DNA of 64,000 nucleotides from Nakamurella flavida. Its GTDB lineage: Bacteria > Actinomycetota > Actinomycetes > Mycobacteriales > Nakamurellaceae. Positions within the stretch are counted from its first letter, which is position 1, and every line of letters begins with the position of its first letter. A model generated the notes under the pieces. That model was not told where the DNA came from. It did no database searches and worked only from the letters and a program-made list of their open reading frames with translations. Below are positions 23,317 to 31,508 of the stretch, piece by piece. Both the position numbers and the translations under genes were made by a program. The stretch lies in contig NZ_JAUSQV010000001.1 of NCBI RefSeq assembly GCF_030811475.1, positions 1,635,501 to 1,699,500 of the forward strand, in the 5' to 3' direction.

Positions 23317-23371
23317 GGTCACACATCGGTCACTCTGTGAAGGACATGTGACTCGACCGCCTCGTGTGACC
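23317..23371. promoter_or_regulatory. Cluster of GTCAC/GTGAC inverted repeats upstream of deoR-type gene
   Basis: Four half-sites alternate in orientation: GGTCACA (23317-23323), GGTCACT (23328-23334), TGTGAC (23347-23352) and TGTGACC (23365-23371). The outer pair is a perfect 7-base inverted repeat, and TCACTCTGTGA (23330-23340) is a compact palindrome. The array lies 90-145 bases before the regulator start, where a promoter would be. It is a plausible operator for the DeoR-type regulator or a cyclic-AMP-receptor-like protein, whose sites share TGTGA. Confidence 0.5.
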
Positions 23372-23461
23372 GGTGTTACTCCTTACAGGCATCACCGGAA
23401 CGGGTACGAAACCGGTGGCGCGGCCACGCCAGAGCGGACGCGGCGGTGAGAGGTGGGTGGG

Positions 23462-24235
23462 ATGCAGGCCAAACACGCCGAGGAACGACGGCGGCAGATC
23501 CTGGACCACGCCCGGGGCGCCGGCCACATCGACGTCACCGATCTCGCCGTCCAGCTCGACGTCGCCGCGGAGACGGTCCGTCGCGATCTGCGCGTGCTGG
23601 AGGAACACGGTCTGCTCCGCCGCACCCACGGCGGCGCGTACCCGGTGGAGAGCGCAGGGTTCGAGACCAACCTGGCCCATCGCTCCGAACACCGGGTGGC
23701 CGAGAAGCGGCGGGTCGCCGTGGCCGCCGCGGATCTCCTCGGGGATGCCGAGACCGTCTACGTGGACGAGGGTTTCACTCCGCAGTTGGTGGCCGAGCAG
23801 CTCGCCCAGGTCTCCCGGCCGATCACCGTGGTGACGTCCTCGCTGGCGGCCGCGGGCCTGCTGGCGCCGGTCGCGCACATCTCGGTCATCCTGCTGGGCG
23901 GCCGGGTCCGCGGACGCACGCTGGCCACGGTGGACCACTGGGCGACCGACATGCTCTCCGGCCTGGTCGTGGACCTGGCGTTCCTCGGGGCCAACGGCAT
24001 CACCCGCGACCGCGGGCTCACCACCCCCGACCCGGCCGTCTCCGCCGTCAAGGCGAAGGTCGTGTCGGTGTCCCGGCGGCGCGTGTTCGTCGGGGTCCAC
24101 CTCAAGTTCGGCGTGTCCAGCTTCTGCCGCTTCGCCGAAGTCTCGGACTTCCAGACCCTGGTCACCGACACGGGTCTGTCCAGTCACGAGGCGCACCGCT
24201 ACTCCGCACTCGGACCCCAGGTGATCCGGGTGTAG
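23462..24235 (+). CDS. DeoR/GlpR-family transcriptional regulator of polyol uptake
   Basis: 257-residue sugar-phosphate-responsive repressor. The N-terminal helix-turn-helix has the DeoR signature: ERRRQILDHARGAGHIDVTD, then VAAETVRRDLRVLEEHGLLR and RTHGGAY (residues ~7-60). The C-terminal DeoRC sensor domain contains ADLLGDAETVYVDEGFTPQL and LGANGITRDRGLTTPDP. Start chosen at ATG 23462 behind GAGGTGG; a GTG at 23453 would add three residues. It precedes an ABC uptake system and mannitol dehydrogenase in the same direction and very likely controls them. A phosphorylated ligand is usual for the family, yet no kinase gene is in the cassette. Confidence 0.9.
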   Translation: MQAKHAEERRRQILDHARGAGHIDVTDLAVQLDVAAETVRRDLRVLEEHGLLRRTHGGAYPVESAGFETNLAHRSEHRVAEKRRVAVAAADLLGDAETVYVDEGFTPQLVAEQLAQVSRPITVVTSSLAAAGLLAPVAHISVILLGGRVRGRTLATVDHWATDMLSGLVVDLAFLGANGITRDRGLTTPDPAVSAVKAKVVSVSRRRVFVGVHLKFGVSSFCRFAEVSDFQTLVTDTGLSSHEAHRYSALGPQVIRV

Positions 24236-24317
24236 GCGTCCACCCCTCGACCCCATGCACGTCGGCACCCGGCCCCCGGGCCGGTGGCTCCGTGCTGCCC
24301 GCACCACCGGCTCGACC

Positions 24318-24366
24318 GTTCCACCCGGCACCACGCACCACCGCACCACCGCACCACGCACCACCC
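24318..24366 (+). repeat. ACC/CACCGC-rich low-complexity spacer
   Basis: Imperfect repetition of CACCACCG and CACGCACC units within the 173-base gap between the regulator and the binding-protein gene. It lacks hairpins of note and may only reflect low-complexity GC-rich DNA; the binding-protein ribosome site GAAAGGA follows at 24393-24399. Confidence 0.5.
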
Positions 24367-24408
24367 CGTACGGCCCCGCCCCTCTCAGAGTTGAAAGGAC
24401 GACCCACG

Positions 24409-25799
24409 ATGCGTGTGTCACCGTTCCGATCGCCCACCCGACTGATGGCCGGCGCCACCGCCGCGCTGTTGGTCCTGGGCACAGCCGCATGTGGAGGAGC
24501 CGGCGGCGGCTCCAGCTCCGGGGGCGGTAGCGGCACCGCCGCCGCCGGTGCCCCGGTCCGCATCCTCATGGTCAACAACCCGCAGATGGTCGACCTGCAG
24601 AACCTGGCCCCGGAGTTCACCAAGGAGACCGGCATCCAGGTGCAGTTCACCGTTCTCCCCGAGAACGACCTGCGCGACAAGGTCTCCCAGGAGTTCACCA
24701 ACCAGTCCGGCCAGTACGACGTGGCCACCCTGTCCAACTTCGAGATCCCGTTCTACTCGAAGAACGGCTGGCTGACCTCGCTGCAGGACTACTCGGACAA
24801 GGACACCGAGTTCAACCAGGCCGACATCTTCCCGTCGATGACGGCCTCCCTGAAGGGCCCGGACGGCCTCCTCTACGGCGAGCCGTTCTACGGCGAGTCG
24901 TCCTTCCTGATGTACCGCAAGGACGTCATGGAGGCCAAGGGCCTGACCGTGCCGAACAACCCGACGTGGGACGAGGTGGCCGATCTGGCCGCGAAGGCCG
25001 ACGGCGCCCAGTCCGGCATGAAGGGCATCTGCCTGCGCGGTCTTCCCGGCTGGGGCCAGCTCTTCGCCCCGCTGACCACCGTGGTCAACACCTTCGGCGG
25101 CACCTGGTTCGAGAAGGACTGGACGGCCAAGGTCAACTCGCAGGAGTTCATCGACGCCACCAACTTCTACGTCAACCTGGTCAAGGAGCACGGTGAGGTC
25201 GGCGCCCCGCAGGCCGGATTCACCGAGTGCCTCAACGCCATGACGCAGAGCCAGGTCGCCATGTGGTACGACGCCACCTCGGCTGCCGGCAGCCTCGAGG
25301 CCGACGACTCGCCCGTCAAGGGCAAGGTCGGCTACGCGCAGGCCCCGGTCAAGGAGACCAAGTCCTCCGGCTGGCTGTACGCCTGGTCGTGGGCGATCGA
25401 GAAGAGTCCACCAACGCCGACAACGCCTGGAAGTTCATCTCCTGGGCCTCCTCCAAGAAGTACGAGGAGCTCGTGGGCGCCAAGCTCGGCTGGTCGAAGG
25501 TCCCGGCCGGCAAGCGCGCGTCGCTGTACGAGAACGCGGACTACAAGGCGGCTGCCGGTGCGTTCGCCGACGCCACCCTGGAGGCCATCCAGAACGCCGA
25601 TCCGACCAACCCGGGCGTCCAGCCCCGGCCGACCGTCGGCATCCAGTTCGTCGACATCCCGGAGTTCACCGATCTGGGAACGCGTGTCTCGCAGGATGTC
25701 TCGGCAGCCATCGCCGGCCAGACGACCGTCGAGGAAGCCCTGAACACCGGGCAGGAGCTCGCCCAGGCCGTGGGCGACAAGTACAAGGCCGCCGGCTGA
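24409..25799 (+). pseudogene. Polyol/sugar ABC transporter solute-binding lipoprotein, frameshifted
   Basis: Family 1 extracellular solute-binding protein, the capture component of a mannitol/sorbitol-type (SmoE/MtlE-like) importer. ATG 24409 follows GAAAGGA. A lipoprotein signal ends at LGTAACGG with the lipidated Cys28, then a glycine/serine linker, then the mature domain from ~residue 48 (VRILMVNNPQMVDLQNLAPE). The first frame is good up to WSWAIEK at 25404, and the next frame resumes with STNADNAWKFISWAS at 25407, continuing to a natural stop at 25799. One base has been lost (or two gained) at 25404-25407; unrepaired, the first frame runs to 25743 with an unrelated proline/serine/arginine-rich tail. 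It is either a real inactivating change or a sequencing error. Confidence 0.88.
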
Positions 25800-25998
25800 C
25801 CCAGCCACCGCACCACCGGGAGTCGGCCGACAGCCGGCCCCACCCGCCCGGCCCGGGGGTCCAGCACCCCCGGGCCGGGGCACCGGGCCGCAGGTGTCCC
25901 TGCCGCCCGCCGGCGCGCGACGCCGGCCCGGCGCGGGCCGGGTCACCCCCGCTCCACCCCGGACACCACGTGCCCGCCCCCTCCCGGAAGGACCCGGC

Positions 25999-26943
25999 AT
26001 GACCGCCACCACCGTCGACGATCCGGCTGCGCGCCACGCGCAGAAGGCAGCCAAGAAGGAGGGGTGGGTACGGCGGGGTCCGCTGCTGCCTGCCCTGATC
26101 TTCACCATCGTGATGACCCAGCTGCCCTTCGTGGCCACCCTGGTCATCTCGTTCCTGGACTGGCAGGCCTACTCCCCCGACACCCGCAGCTTCGCCGGGT
26201 TCGACAACTTCGTGAACGTCTTCAAGGACTCGGGGCTGCGCCAGTCGGTGTTCACCACCATCCTGTTGACGGTCACCGTGGTCCTGGTGTCCCTGGTGCT
26301 GGGCCTGGGCATCGCCCTGCTGCTCAACCGGAAGTTCATCGGCCGCGGCATCGTCCGGACGCTGATGATCACGCCGTTCCTGGTCGTCCCGGTGGCCGCC
26401 GCCCTGTTCTTCAAGCACGGCATCTTCAACCCCACCTCCGGCCTGATCAACGGTGTCATCTCGTGGATCTGGGGCCTGTTCGGCGACACCACCCCGCCGG
26501 TGCCGGTGTGGCTGACGGAGTTCCCGCTCATCTCGGTGGAGATCCAGCTGATCTGGCAGTGGACGCCGTTCATGACGCTGATCCTGCTGGCCGGCCTGCA
26601 GTCCCGCCCCGGTGACGTGCTCGAGGCCGCCGCGGTCGACGGCGCCAGCCCGTGGCAGACGTTCGCCAACATCACGATGCCGCACATGCGCCAGTACCTG
26701 GAGCTCGCCGGTCTGCTGGGGACCATCTACATCGTCCAGAACTTCGACTCGGTCTTCACCATCACGTCCGGCTCGCTGGGCACCGCGAACCTGCCGTACA
26801 CGATCTACACCACCGTGTTCAACGCCCAGGACTACGGCCTGGCCTCCGCGCAGGGGGTCATCGTGGTGATCGGCTCGATCATCATCGCCACCTTCGCGCT
26901 GCGCACCGTGTCCAGCCTGTTCCGCGAGGAGAGCACCCGATGA
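25999..26943 (+). CDS. ABC transporter permease, SmoF/MalF type
   Basis: 314-residue integral membrane permease of a carbohydrate (polyol) importer. Start ATG 25999 behind GGAAGGA. Six membrane segments are visible, beginning with PALIFTIVMTQLPFVATLVI. The ATPase-coupling EAA loop reads EAAAVDGASPWQTFANITMP, with the conserved EAA and G residues. The gene follows the binding protein after a 199-base gap and its stop overlaps the second permease start as ATGA. No ATP-binding subunit is nearby, so it presumably uses a shared ATPase such as the MsiK type known from Streptomyces. Confidence 0.93.
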   Translation: MTATTVDDPAARHAQKAAKKEGWVRRGPLLPALIFTIVMTQLPFVATLVISFLDWQAYSPDTRSFAGFDNFVNVFKDSGLRQSVFTTILLTVTVVLVSLVLGLGIALLLNRKFIGRGIVRTLMITPFLVVPVAAALFFKHGIFNPTSGLINGVISWIWGLFGDTTPPVPVWLTEFPLISVEIQLIWQWTPFMTLILLAGLQSRPGDVLEAAAVDGASPWQTFANITMPHMRQYLELAGLLGTIYIVQNFDSVFTITSGSLGTANLPYTIYTTVFNAQDYGLASAQGVIVVIGSIIIATFALRTVSSLFREESTR

Positions 26944-27833
26944 CCACCACCGCAGCCACCCCGGTCACCCCGCCCACCGCGACGACCAGGAGCAAGCCCG
27001 GACGCTCCTCGGGCTCCAAGGCGGGTTCGGCCTTCGCGGGCATCGCCGCCTGGATCATCGGCCTGATCTTCGTCCTGCCGGTCGCCTGGATGATCCTGAC
27101 CAGCTTCCACAGCGAGGCCCAGGCCGGCGCGCAGCGCCCGCAGGTGTTCGCCCCGCTGACCCTGGAGAACTACGACAAGTTCTTCGGTTCCACCGGCATC
27201 AACCCGTGGCCGCCGCTGATCAACTCGGCCACCGCGTCGATCATCTCGACGCTCATCGTGCTGTGCCTGGCCATCCCGGCCGCCTACGCGCTCTCGGTGA
27301 AGCCGGTGCGCAAGTGGACGGACGTGATGTTCTTCTTCCTGTCCACCAAGATGCTGCCCGCGGTGGCCGGCCTGCTGCCGATCTACATCATCGCCCAGAA
27401 CATCGGCCTGCTGGACAACATCTGGTTCCTGATCCTGCTGTACACGGCGATGAACCTGCCCATCGCGATCTGGATGATGCGCTCCTTCCTGGCCGACATC
27501 CCGCCGGCCCTGTTCGAGGCCGCCTCGCTGGACGGCGCCGGGCTGCTGCTGACCCTGCGCCGGGTCGTCGCCCCGATCGCCGCCCCGGGCATCGCCGCCA
27601 CCGCGCTGATCTGCTTCATCTTCAGCTGGAACGAGCTGCTGTTCGCCAAGTCCCTGACCGGCACGGTGGCCGGCACCGCTCCGGTGTTCCTCACCGGCTT
27701 CGTGACCTCCCAGGGCCTGTTCCTGGCCCAGGTGAGCGCGGCTGCCACAATCGTCTCCCTGCCGGTGCTGATCGCCGGTTTCGCCGCCCAGGACAAGCTG
27801 GTCCAGGGCCTGTCCCTGGGAGCCGTGAAGTGA
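26940..27833 (+). CDS. ABC transporter permease, SmoG/MalG type
   Basis: 297-residue second permease of the polyol importer. Start ATG 26940 overlaps the first permease by four bases, so they are translationally coupled. About 30 cytoplasmic residues rich in threonine and proline precede the first helix (IAAWIIGLIFVLPVAWMIL). The coupling loop appears as EAASLDGAGLLLTLRRVVAP. Six helices and the C-terminal DKLVQGLSLGAVK are typical of MalG relatives. It probably forms a heterodimer with the preceding permease. Confidence 0.93.
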   Translation: MTTTAATPVTPPTATTRSKPGRSSGSKAGSAFAGIAAWIIGLIFVLPVAWMILTSFHSEAQAGAQRPQVFAPLTLENYDKFFGSTGINPWPPLINSATASIISTLIVLCLAIPAAYALSVKPVRKWTDVMFFFLSTKMLPAVAGLLPIYIIAQNIGLLDNIWFLILLYTAMNLPIAIWMMRSFLADIPPALFEAASLDGAGLLLTLRRVVAPIAAPGIAATALICFIFSWNELLFAKSLTGTVAGTAPVFLTGFVTSQGLFLAQVSAAATIVSLPVLIAGFAAQDKLVQGLSLGAVK

Positions 27834-29350
27834 CCGGTAGCACCACTGCGAACACAGCAGTCACCGACCTGGACACGGCCGGTCTGGCCGCCATCGGTGC
27901 CACCGTCCCCGTCCCGACCTACGACCGCAGCCAGGTCACCACCGGGATCGTCCACTTCGGCGTGGGCGGCTTCCACCGGGCCCACCAGGCCATGTACCTG
28001 GACCGGTTGATGAACTCCGGCGAAGCCCTGGACTGGGGCATCTGCGGGGTCGGCGTGCTGCCGCACGACAAGCGGATGAAGGACGTCATGGACGCCCAGG
28101 ACTGCCTGTACACCCTGGTGCTCAAGGACGCCGACGGCACCTGGGAACCGCGGGTCATCGGGTCGATCGTGGAGTACCTGTTCGCCCCGGACGACCCGGA
28201 CGCCGTGGTGGAGAAGATGGCCGACCCGGCCACGCGCATCGTCTCCCTCACCGTGACCGAGGGCGGCTACAACTTCAACCAGATCACCGGTGAGTTCGAC
28301 GCCGAGAACCCCGACGTGGTCGCCGATCTCGTTCCCGGCGCGCTCCCCCGGACCACTTTCGGGCTGGTCGTCGAGGCGCTGATCCGACGCCGGGAACGGG
28401 GCGTCCCGCCCTTCACGGTGATGTCCTGCGACAACATCCAGGGCAACGGGCACGTGGCGCACAAGATGTTCACCTCCTTCGCCCGGCTCCGCGACGCGGA
28501 GTTCGCGGACTGGATGGAGGCCAACGTGCGCTTCCCGAACTCGATGGTCGATCGGATCACCCCGGTCACCACCGACGACGACCGGGCCGAGATCGAGAAC
28601 CGCTTCGGCATCCGTGACGCCTGGCCCGTGGTGTGCGAGCCGTTCACCCAGTGGGTCCTGGAGGAGTCCTTCACCCCGCAGGGCGACGCCCCCGCCCGGC
28701 CGCCGTACGAGGATGCCGGCGTCCAGGTCGTGCAGGACGTCGAGCCCTACGAGCTCATGAAGTTGCGCAACCTCAATGCCAGTCACCAGGGGCTCTGCTA
28801 CTTCGGCTACCTGGCCGGCTACCGGCTCGTGCACGACGTCTGCCAGGACCCGCTGTTCGCCGACTTCCTGCTCGCGTACATGAGCCGCGAGGCCGCGCCC
28901 ACCCTGGCCCCGGTGCCCGGCGTGGACATGGACGTCTACCAGCACGAGGCGGTGCGCCGGTTCTCCAACGCCCAGGTCCGGGACACCGTCGCCCGGCTGT
29001 GCGCGGAGAGCTCGGACCGCATCCCCAAGTGGCTCGTCCCGGTCATCGTGGAGAACCTGCGGGACGGCGGCGAGATCCGGCGGTCGGCGGCCATCGTGGC
29101 CAGCTGGGCCCGGTACGCCGAGGCGGTGGACGAGCAGGGTGAGCCCATCACCGTCGTGGACCGGTTGCGGGACAGCCTGGTCGCCGTGGCCCGCACCCAG
29201 CAGGACGATCCGTTGGCCTTCCTGCGCAACCGGGAGCTGTTCGGCGACCTCATCGACGACGAGCGCTTCGTCGAGGCCTACCTCTGGGCGCTGGACTCCC
29301 TGCACACGCGGGGCTCCCGGGCCACCCTGGAGGCGCTCGCCGGCCGCTGA
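27830..29350 (+). CDS. Mannitol 2-dehydrogenase family oxidoreductase
   Basis: 506-residue NAD-dependent long-chain secondary-alcohol dehydrogenase; the family oxidises D-mannitol to fructose, or related polyols such as D-arabinitol. GTG 27830 overlaps the permease stop. The nucleotide-binding start is IVHFGVGGFHRAHQAMYLDR, and the catalytic Lys/Asn/His trio is in KLRNLNASHQGLCYFG (K-X4-N-X2-H as in Pseudomonas mannitol 2-dehydrogenase). Length is typical (~490-500). As the last gene of the cassette it would act on the sugar alcohol taken up by the transporter. Mannitol versus arabinitol or sorbitol cannot be decided from motifs. Confidence 0.92.
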   Translation: MTGSTTANTAVTDLDTAGLAAIGATVPVPTYDRSQVTTGIVHFGVGGFHRAHQAMYLDRLMNSGEALDWGICGVGVLPHDKRMKDVMDAQDCLYTLVLKDADGTWEPRVIGSIVEYLFAPDDPDAVVEKMADPATRIVSLTVTEGGYNFNQITGEFDAENPDVVADLVPGALPRTTFGLVVEALIRRRERGVPPFTVMSCDNIQGNGHVAHKMFTSFARLRDAEFADWMEANVRFPNSMVDRITPVTTDDDRAEIENRFGIRDAWPVVCEPFTQWVLEESFTPQGDAPARPPYEDAGVQVVQDVEPYELMKLRNLNASHQGLCYFGYLAGYRLVHDVCQDPLFADFLLAYMSREAAPTLAPVPGVDMDVYQHEAVRRFSNAQVRDTVARLCAESSDRIPKWLVPVIVENLRDGGEIRRSAAIVASWARYAEAVDEQGEPITVVDRLRDSLVAVARTQQDDPLAFLRNRELFGDLIDDERFVEAYLWALDSLHTRGSRATLEALAGR

Positions 29351-29489
29351 CCCCGTCCATCCGGCGTGCCCTTCGGCCGCTCACGACTCGCCCCTCGGCG
29401 CGGACCCCCCACCGCACCGGGGGGCGACCTCGTTCCGGGGTCGGACCGGGTCCGGCCGCCGGGGTGGGGGTCGGTCCGTCGCCGGGGCC

Positions 29490-30320
29490 TCAGGGACTCC
29501 CACGCAGCACGGTCCGCCCGTCGGCCAGGCGCACCTCGACCGCCGCGATGTCCTCGGTGGTCAACGTGGTCGCCCCGTCCACCGTCGCCTCCGCCCCGGC
29601 CAGACCCAGCCAGGAGCCGGCCTGCTCGGTGCGGCCGTCGGTGCCGATGACCACGAGGTCGTAGGGCACGGACGGGTCACCACCGGAATCGGTGTAGCGG
29701 CAGGTGACCTGCACGCCCGTCCCCCAGGGTCGGGAGGTCAACGCCACCTCCGCCACCAGCGGAGCGCCGGACACCGCGGACAGCTCCACCGTCCGGACCG
29801 ACCCGGCCACCGGTGGGACGGGGTCCGGTCCGTCGAGCGCCACCGCGGTGCCGATGCCCGCGCCGACGGCGAGCACCGCCGCCGCGGCCAGCAGGACCAC
29901 CCGGCGCCGCCGCCGGTGCCGGAGCAGATCGACCCGCGCCAGCAGGCCGGGGAGCAGCCCGGGCGGCGGCTCGTCCGGTCCCCGGCCCTGGACGGCGGCG
30001 AGCCCGTCGTGACCGGTGTGGGCGAGCAGCCCGGCCACTCCGGCCAGCCGCTGCACGGCGTCGCTGCAGGCGGCACAGTCGAGCAGGTGCCGCTCGAAGC
30101 GCTGTCGCTCGGCCGGGTCGAGGGCCCCCAGCACGTAGGCCGCATCGTCGTAGCTGTGCGCGCCGTGTGCGCCGTCGTGGCCGTGCGCACCGTCGAACCC
30201 GTGCGCACCGTCGAACCCGTGTGCACTCCCGGTTCCGTGTCCGCCGTCCCGCCCGAGGGCGCCGTCCGGGCCGGTCCCGTCCGCTCCCCCGCTCCCGGGA
30301 GGGAGCCAGTCGCCGCTCAT
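29490..30320 (-). CDS. rslA: Zinc-type anti-sigma factor RslA
   Basis: 276-residue membrane anti-sigma factor that holds SigL inactive. Residues ~33-55 are an unusual His/Gly/Asp-rich repeat; the anti-sigma region follows with AAYVLGALDPAERQRFERHL and the zinc motif H78-X3-C82-X2-C85 (HLLDCAAC). A hydrophobic segment (~141-162, after RHRRRRR) would be the membrane helix, and an extracytoplasmic domain contains LTSRPWGTGVQVTCRYT and DIAAVEVRLADGRTVLRGS. The overall pattern resembles M. tuberculosis RslA closely. ATG 30320 overlaps the sigL stop (ATGA). In RslA, oxidation of the cysteine pair releases zinc and the sigma factor, which makes an oxidative-stress signal likely. Confidence 0.92.
   Translation of the reverse strand: MSGDWLPPGSGGADGTGPDGALGRDGGHGTGSAHGFDGAHGFDGAHGHDGAHGAHSYDDAAYVLGALDPAERQRFERHLLDCAACSDAVQRLAGVAGLLAHTGHDGLAAVQGRGPDEPPPGLLPGLLARVDLLRHRRRRRVVLLAAAAVLAVGAGIGTAVALDGPDPVPPVAGSVRTVELSAVSGAPLVAEVALTSRPWGTGVQVTCRYTDSGGDPSVPYDLVVIGTDGRTEQAGSWLGLAGAEATVDGATTLTTEDIAAVEVRLADGRTVLRGSP
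30183..30218. repeat. 18-base tandem duplication inside rslA
   Basis: Two exact head-to-tail copies of an 18-base unit encode the repeated hexapeptide of the His-rich segment; degenerate copies flank them. Expansion or contraction by slippage would stay in frame. Confidence 0.9.
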
Positions 30321-30871
30321 GTGACCACCCCCAGTTCCTGAAGAGCCAGCCGCAGCGCGTGCAGGCCGTAGTGCAGACGGGACTTCACCGTGCCGACCGG
30401 GATGCCCAGCCGGTGCGCGGCCTGCGCCGCGGTGCACCCGCGGTAGTAGCACTCGAGCAGCACGGCCCGGTGCTCCGCGCTGAGCCGGCGCAACGCCTGG
30501 GCGACGAGCAGGGATTCCAGGGCCGCGTCCGCGCCGTCCGGCTCCCCCCGTTCGGGGATGTCCCCGGGCAGGCTCAGTGGCCGACGCTGCGCCGCCCGCC
30601 ACTCGTCGACCACGATGTTGCGGGCCACGGTGAAGAGCCAGGAGCGGGCGGACCTGTCCTGCTGCTCCAGCACCTCCGGCCGGCGCCAGGCCCGCAGCAG
30701 CGTTTCCTGCACCACGTCCTCGGACCGGGCGCGGTCACCGCCGGTGAGCTGCAGCGCATACGCCCACAGGGCCCCGGCGTGGTCGGCGTGCAGCGCGCGC
30801 AGCAGCTCGCCCTCGGCGTCCGGACGAGCCGGCGCCGGGGCGGCGGGCGCACGCCGCGGCCGACCGGTCAC
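30317..30871 (-). CDS. sigL: ECF RNA polymerase sigma factor SigL
   Basis: 184-residue extracytoplasmic-function sigma factor. Region 2 carries SEDVVQETLLRAWRRPEVL and RSWLFTVARNIVVDEWRAA (residues ~50-93), region 4 SAEHRAVLLECYYRGCTAAQ then LGIPVGTVKSRLHYGLHALR (~131-173). The C-terminal RLALQELGV is characteristic of the mycobacterial SigL group. GTG 30871 overlaps the stop of the upstream membrane protein gene, and its own stop overlaps rslA. Two matches to the SigL-type promoter TGAACC-N16/17-CGT upstream and in the divergent direction support autoregulation. Confidence 0.93.
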   Translation of the reverse strand: MTGRPRRAPAAPAPARPDAEGELLRALHADHAGALWAYALQLTGGDRARSEDVVQETLLRAWRRPEVLEQQDRSARSWLFTVARNIVVDEWRAAQRRPLSLPGDIPERGEPDGADAALESLLVAQALRRLSAEHRAVLLECYYRGCTAAQAAHRLGIPVGTVKSRLHYGLHALRLALQELGVVT

Positions 30872-31293
30872 GACGCCCGGGTCCGCCGTTCCAGCAGGAT
30901 CCCGGCGATGCCACCGATCAGCGCGACCGCCTCGGACACCGCCCCCAGCCATTCGTTGACCCCCATGATCTGGGAGTTCACCCCGAAGAAGCCGATGGTG
31001 GCCGACAGGATGTAGGCACCCAGGGTGGCGGCGCCGAAGCCGGCGGCCAGGAATAGCGGGATCCACGACCGCCAGATCAGCAGCAGGACGCCGATCACCA
31101 GACCGGCGACGGCGTTGACGAGGAACATCGGGCCGACGACGTCGATGCTGTCGTATCCGTCGGCGGCGTACAGGTACAGGTGGACCACCGCGGACAGCAG
31201 GACACCCGCGGAGGTCAGCCCCCGGAGCACCCCGGCCAGCGGCATGGCCTCGAAGCTCACCGGGGCATCTGTGGTTCGGCTACGCACACTCAT
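30868..31293 (-). CDS. Four-helix membrane protein preceding sigL
   Basis: 141-residue hypothetical protein with four predicted membrane helices (e.g. TSAGVLLSAVVHLYLYAA, FLVNAVAGLVIGVLLLIW and AVALIGGIAGILLE). I do not recognise a named family beyond small actinobacterial membrane proteins. It is the first gene of the sigL operon: its stop overlaps sigL, and the proposed SigL promoter lies 72 bases upstream. A role connected with sensing or membrane stress is inferred from that place only. Confidence 0.7.
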   Translation of the reverse strand: MSVRSRTTDAPVSFEAMPLAGVLRGLTSAGVLLSAVVHLYLYAADGYDSIDVVGPMFLVNAVAGLVIGVLLLIWRSWIPLFLAAGFGAATLGAYILSATIGFFGVNSQIMGVNEWLGAVSEAVALIGGIAGILLERRTRAS

Positions 31294-31364
31294 CGGACGC
31301 TCCTGCGATCGGTGTTCTGGTCGGTCGTTCGCTCGGTCGCAGCGGACGACCGGACCCCACAGGA

Positions 31365-31392
31365 GTCACGCCGAGCGCGGCGAAAGGGTTCA
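31365..31392 (-). promoter_or_regulatory. Candidate SigL-type promoter of the sigL operon
   Basis: Minus strand: -35 TGAACC (31387-31392), 16-base spacer, -10 CGTGAC (31365-31370). This matches the published mycobacterial SigL pattern TGAACC-N16-18-CGT. Predicted start near 31357, leader about 64 bases. Confidence 0.65.
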
Positions 31393-31472
31393 GTCAGCCC
31401 TGTGCCACCGGACCGCCCCCGGGCCGAGCAGACCACGGATCCCTGTGAATCCGGCGGGGAATTCCCTCCGGG

Positions 31473-31501
31473 TGAACCCAAACGGGTCTGTTCGACGTAG
31501 G
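31473..31501 (+). promoter_or_regulatory. Candidate SigL-type promoter of the Rieske gene (leaderless)
   Basis: Plus strand: -35 TGAACC (31473-31478), 17-base spacer, -10 CGTAGG (31496-31501). The start codon at 31509 lies only seven bases further, so the message would begin at or next to the ATG. Confidence 0.6.
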
Positions 31502-31508
31502 ACAGGGC

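Noticed and set aside
22772-23449. Open frames of 110-225 codons between rpsL and the DeoR-type gene
   Set aside because: Overlap each other in many phases on both strands and show no family, ribosome site or consistent codon bias.
23446-24408. Single large gene joining the DeoR region and the binding protein (frame 23446-25743)
   Set aside because: The frame merely runs through; the DeoR protein is in another frame (23462-24235) and the binding protein starts at 24409 with its own ribosome site and lipoprotein signal.
29405-29455. CCCCCC/GGGGGG and CGGAC/GTCCG hairpins after mannitol dehydrogenase
   Set aside because: Short, low-complexity stems; terminator function between the convergent genes is possible but not supported enough.
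30183-30218. Tandem repeats in rslA considered as a CRISPR-like array
   Set aside because: Units are directly adjacent without spacers and lie within a coding frame.
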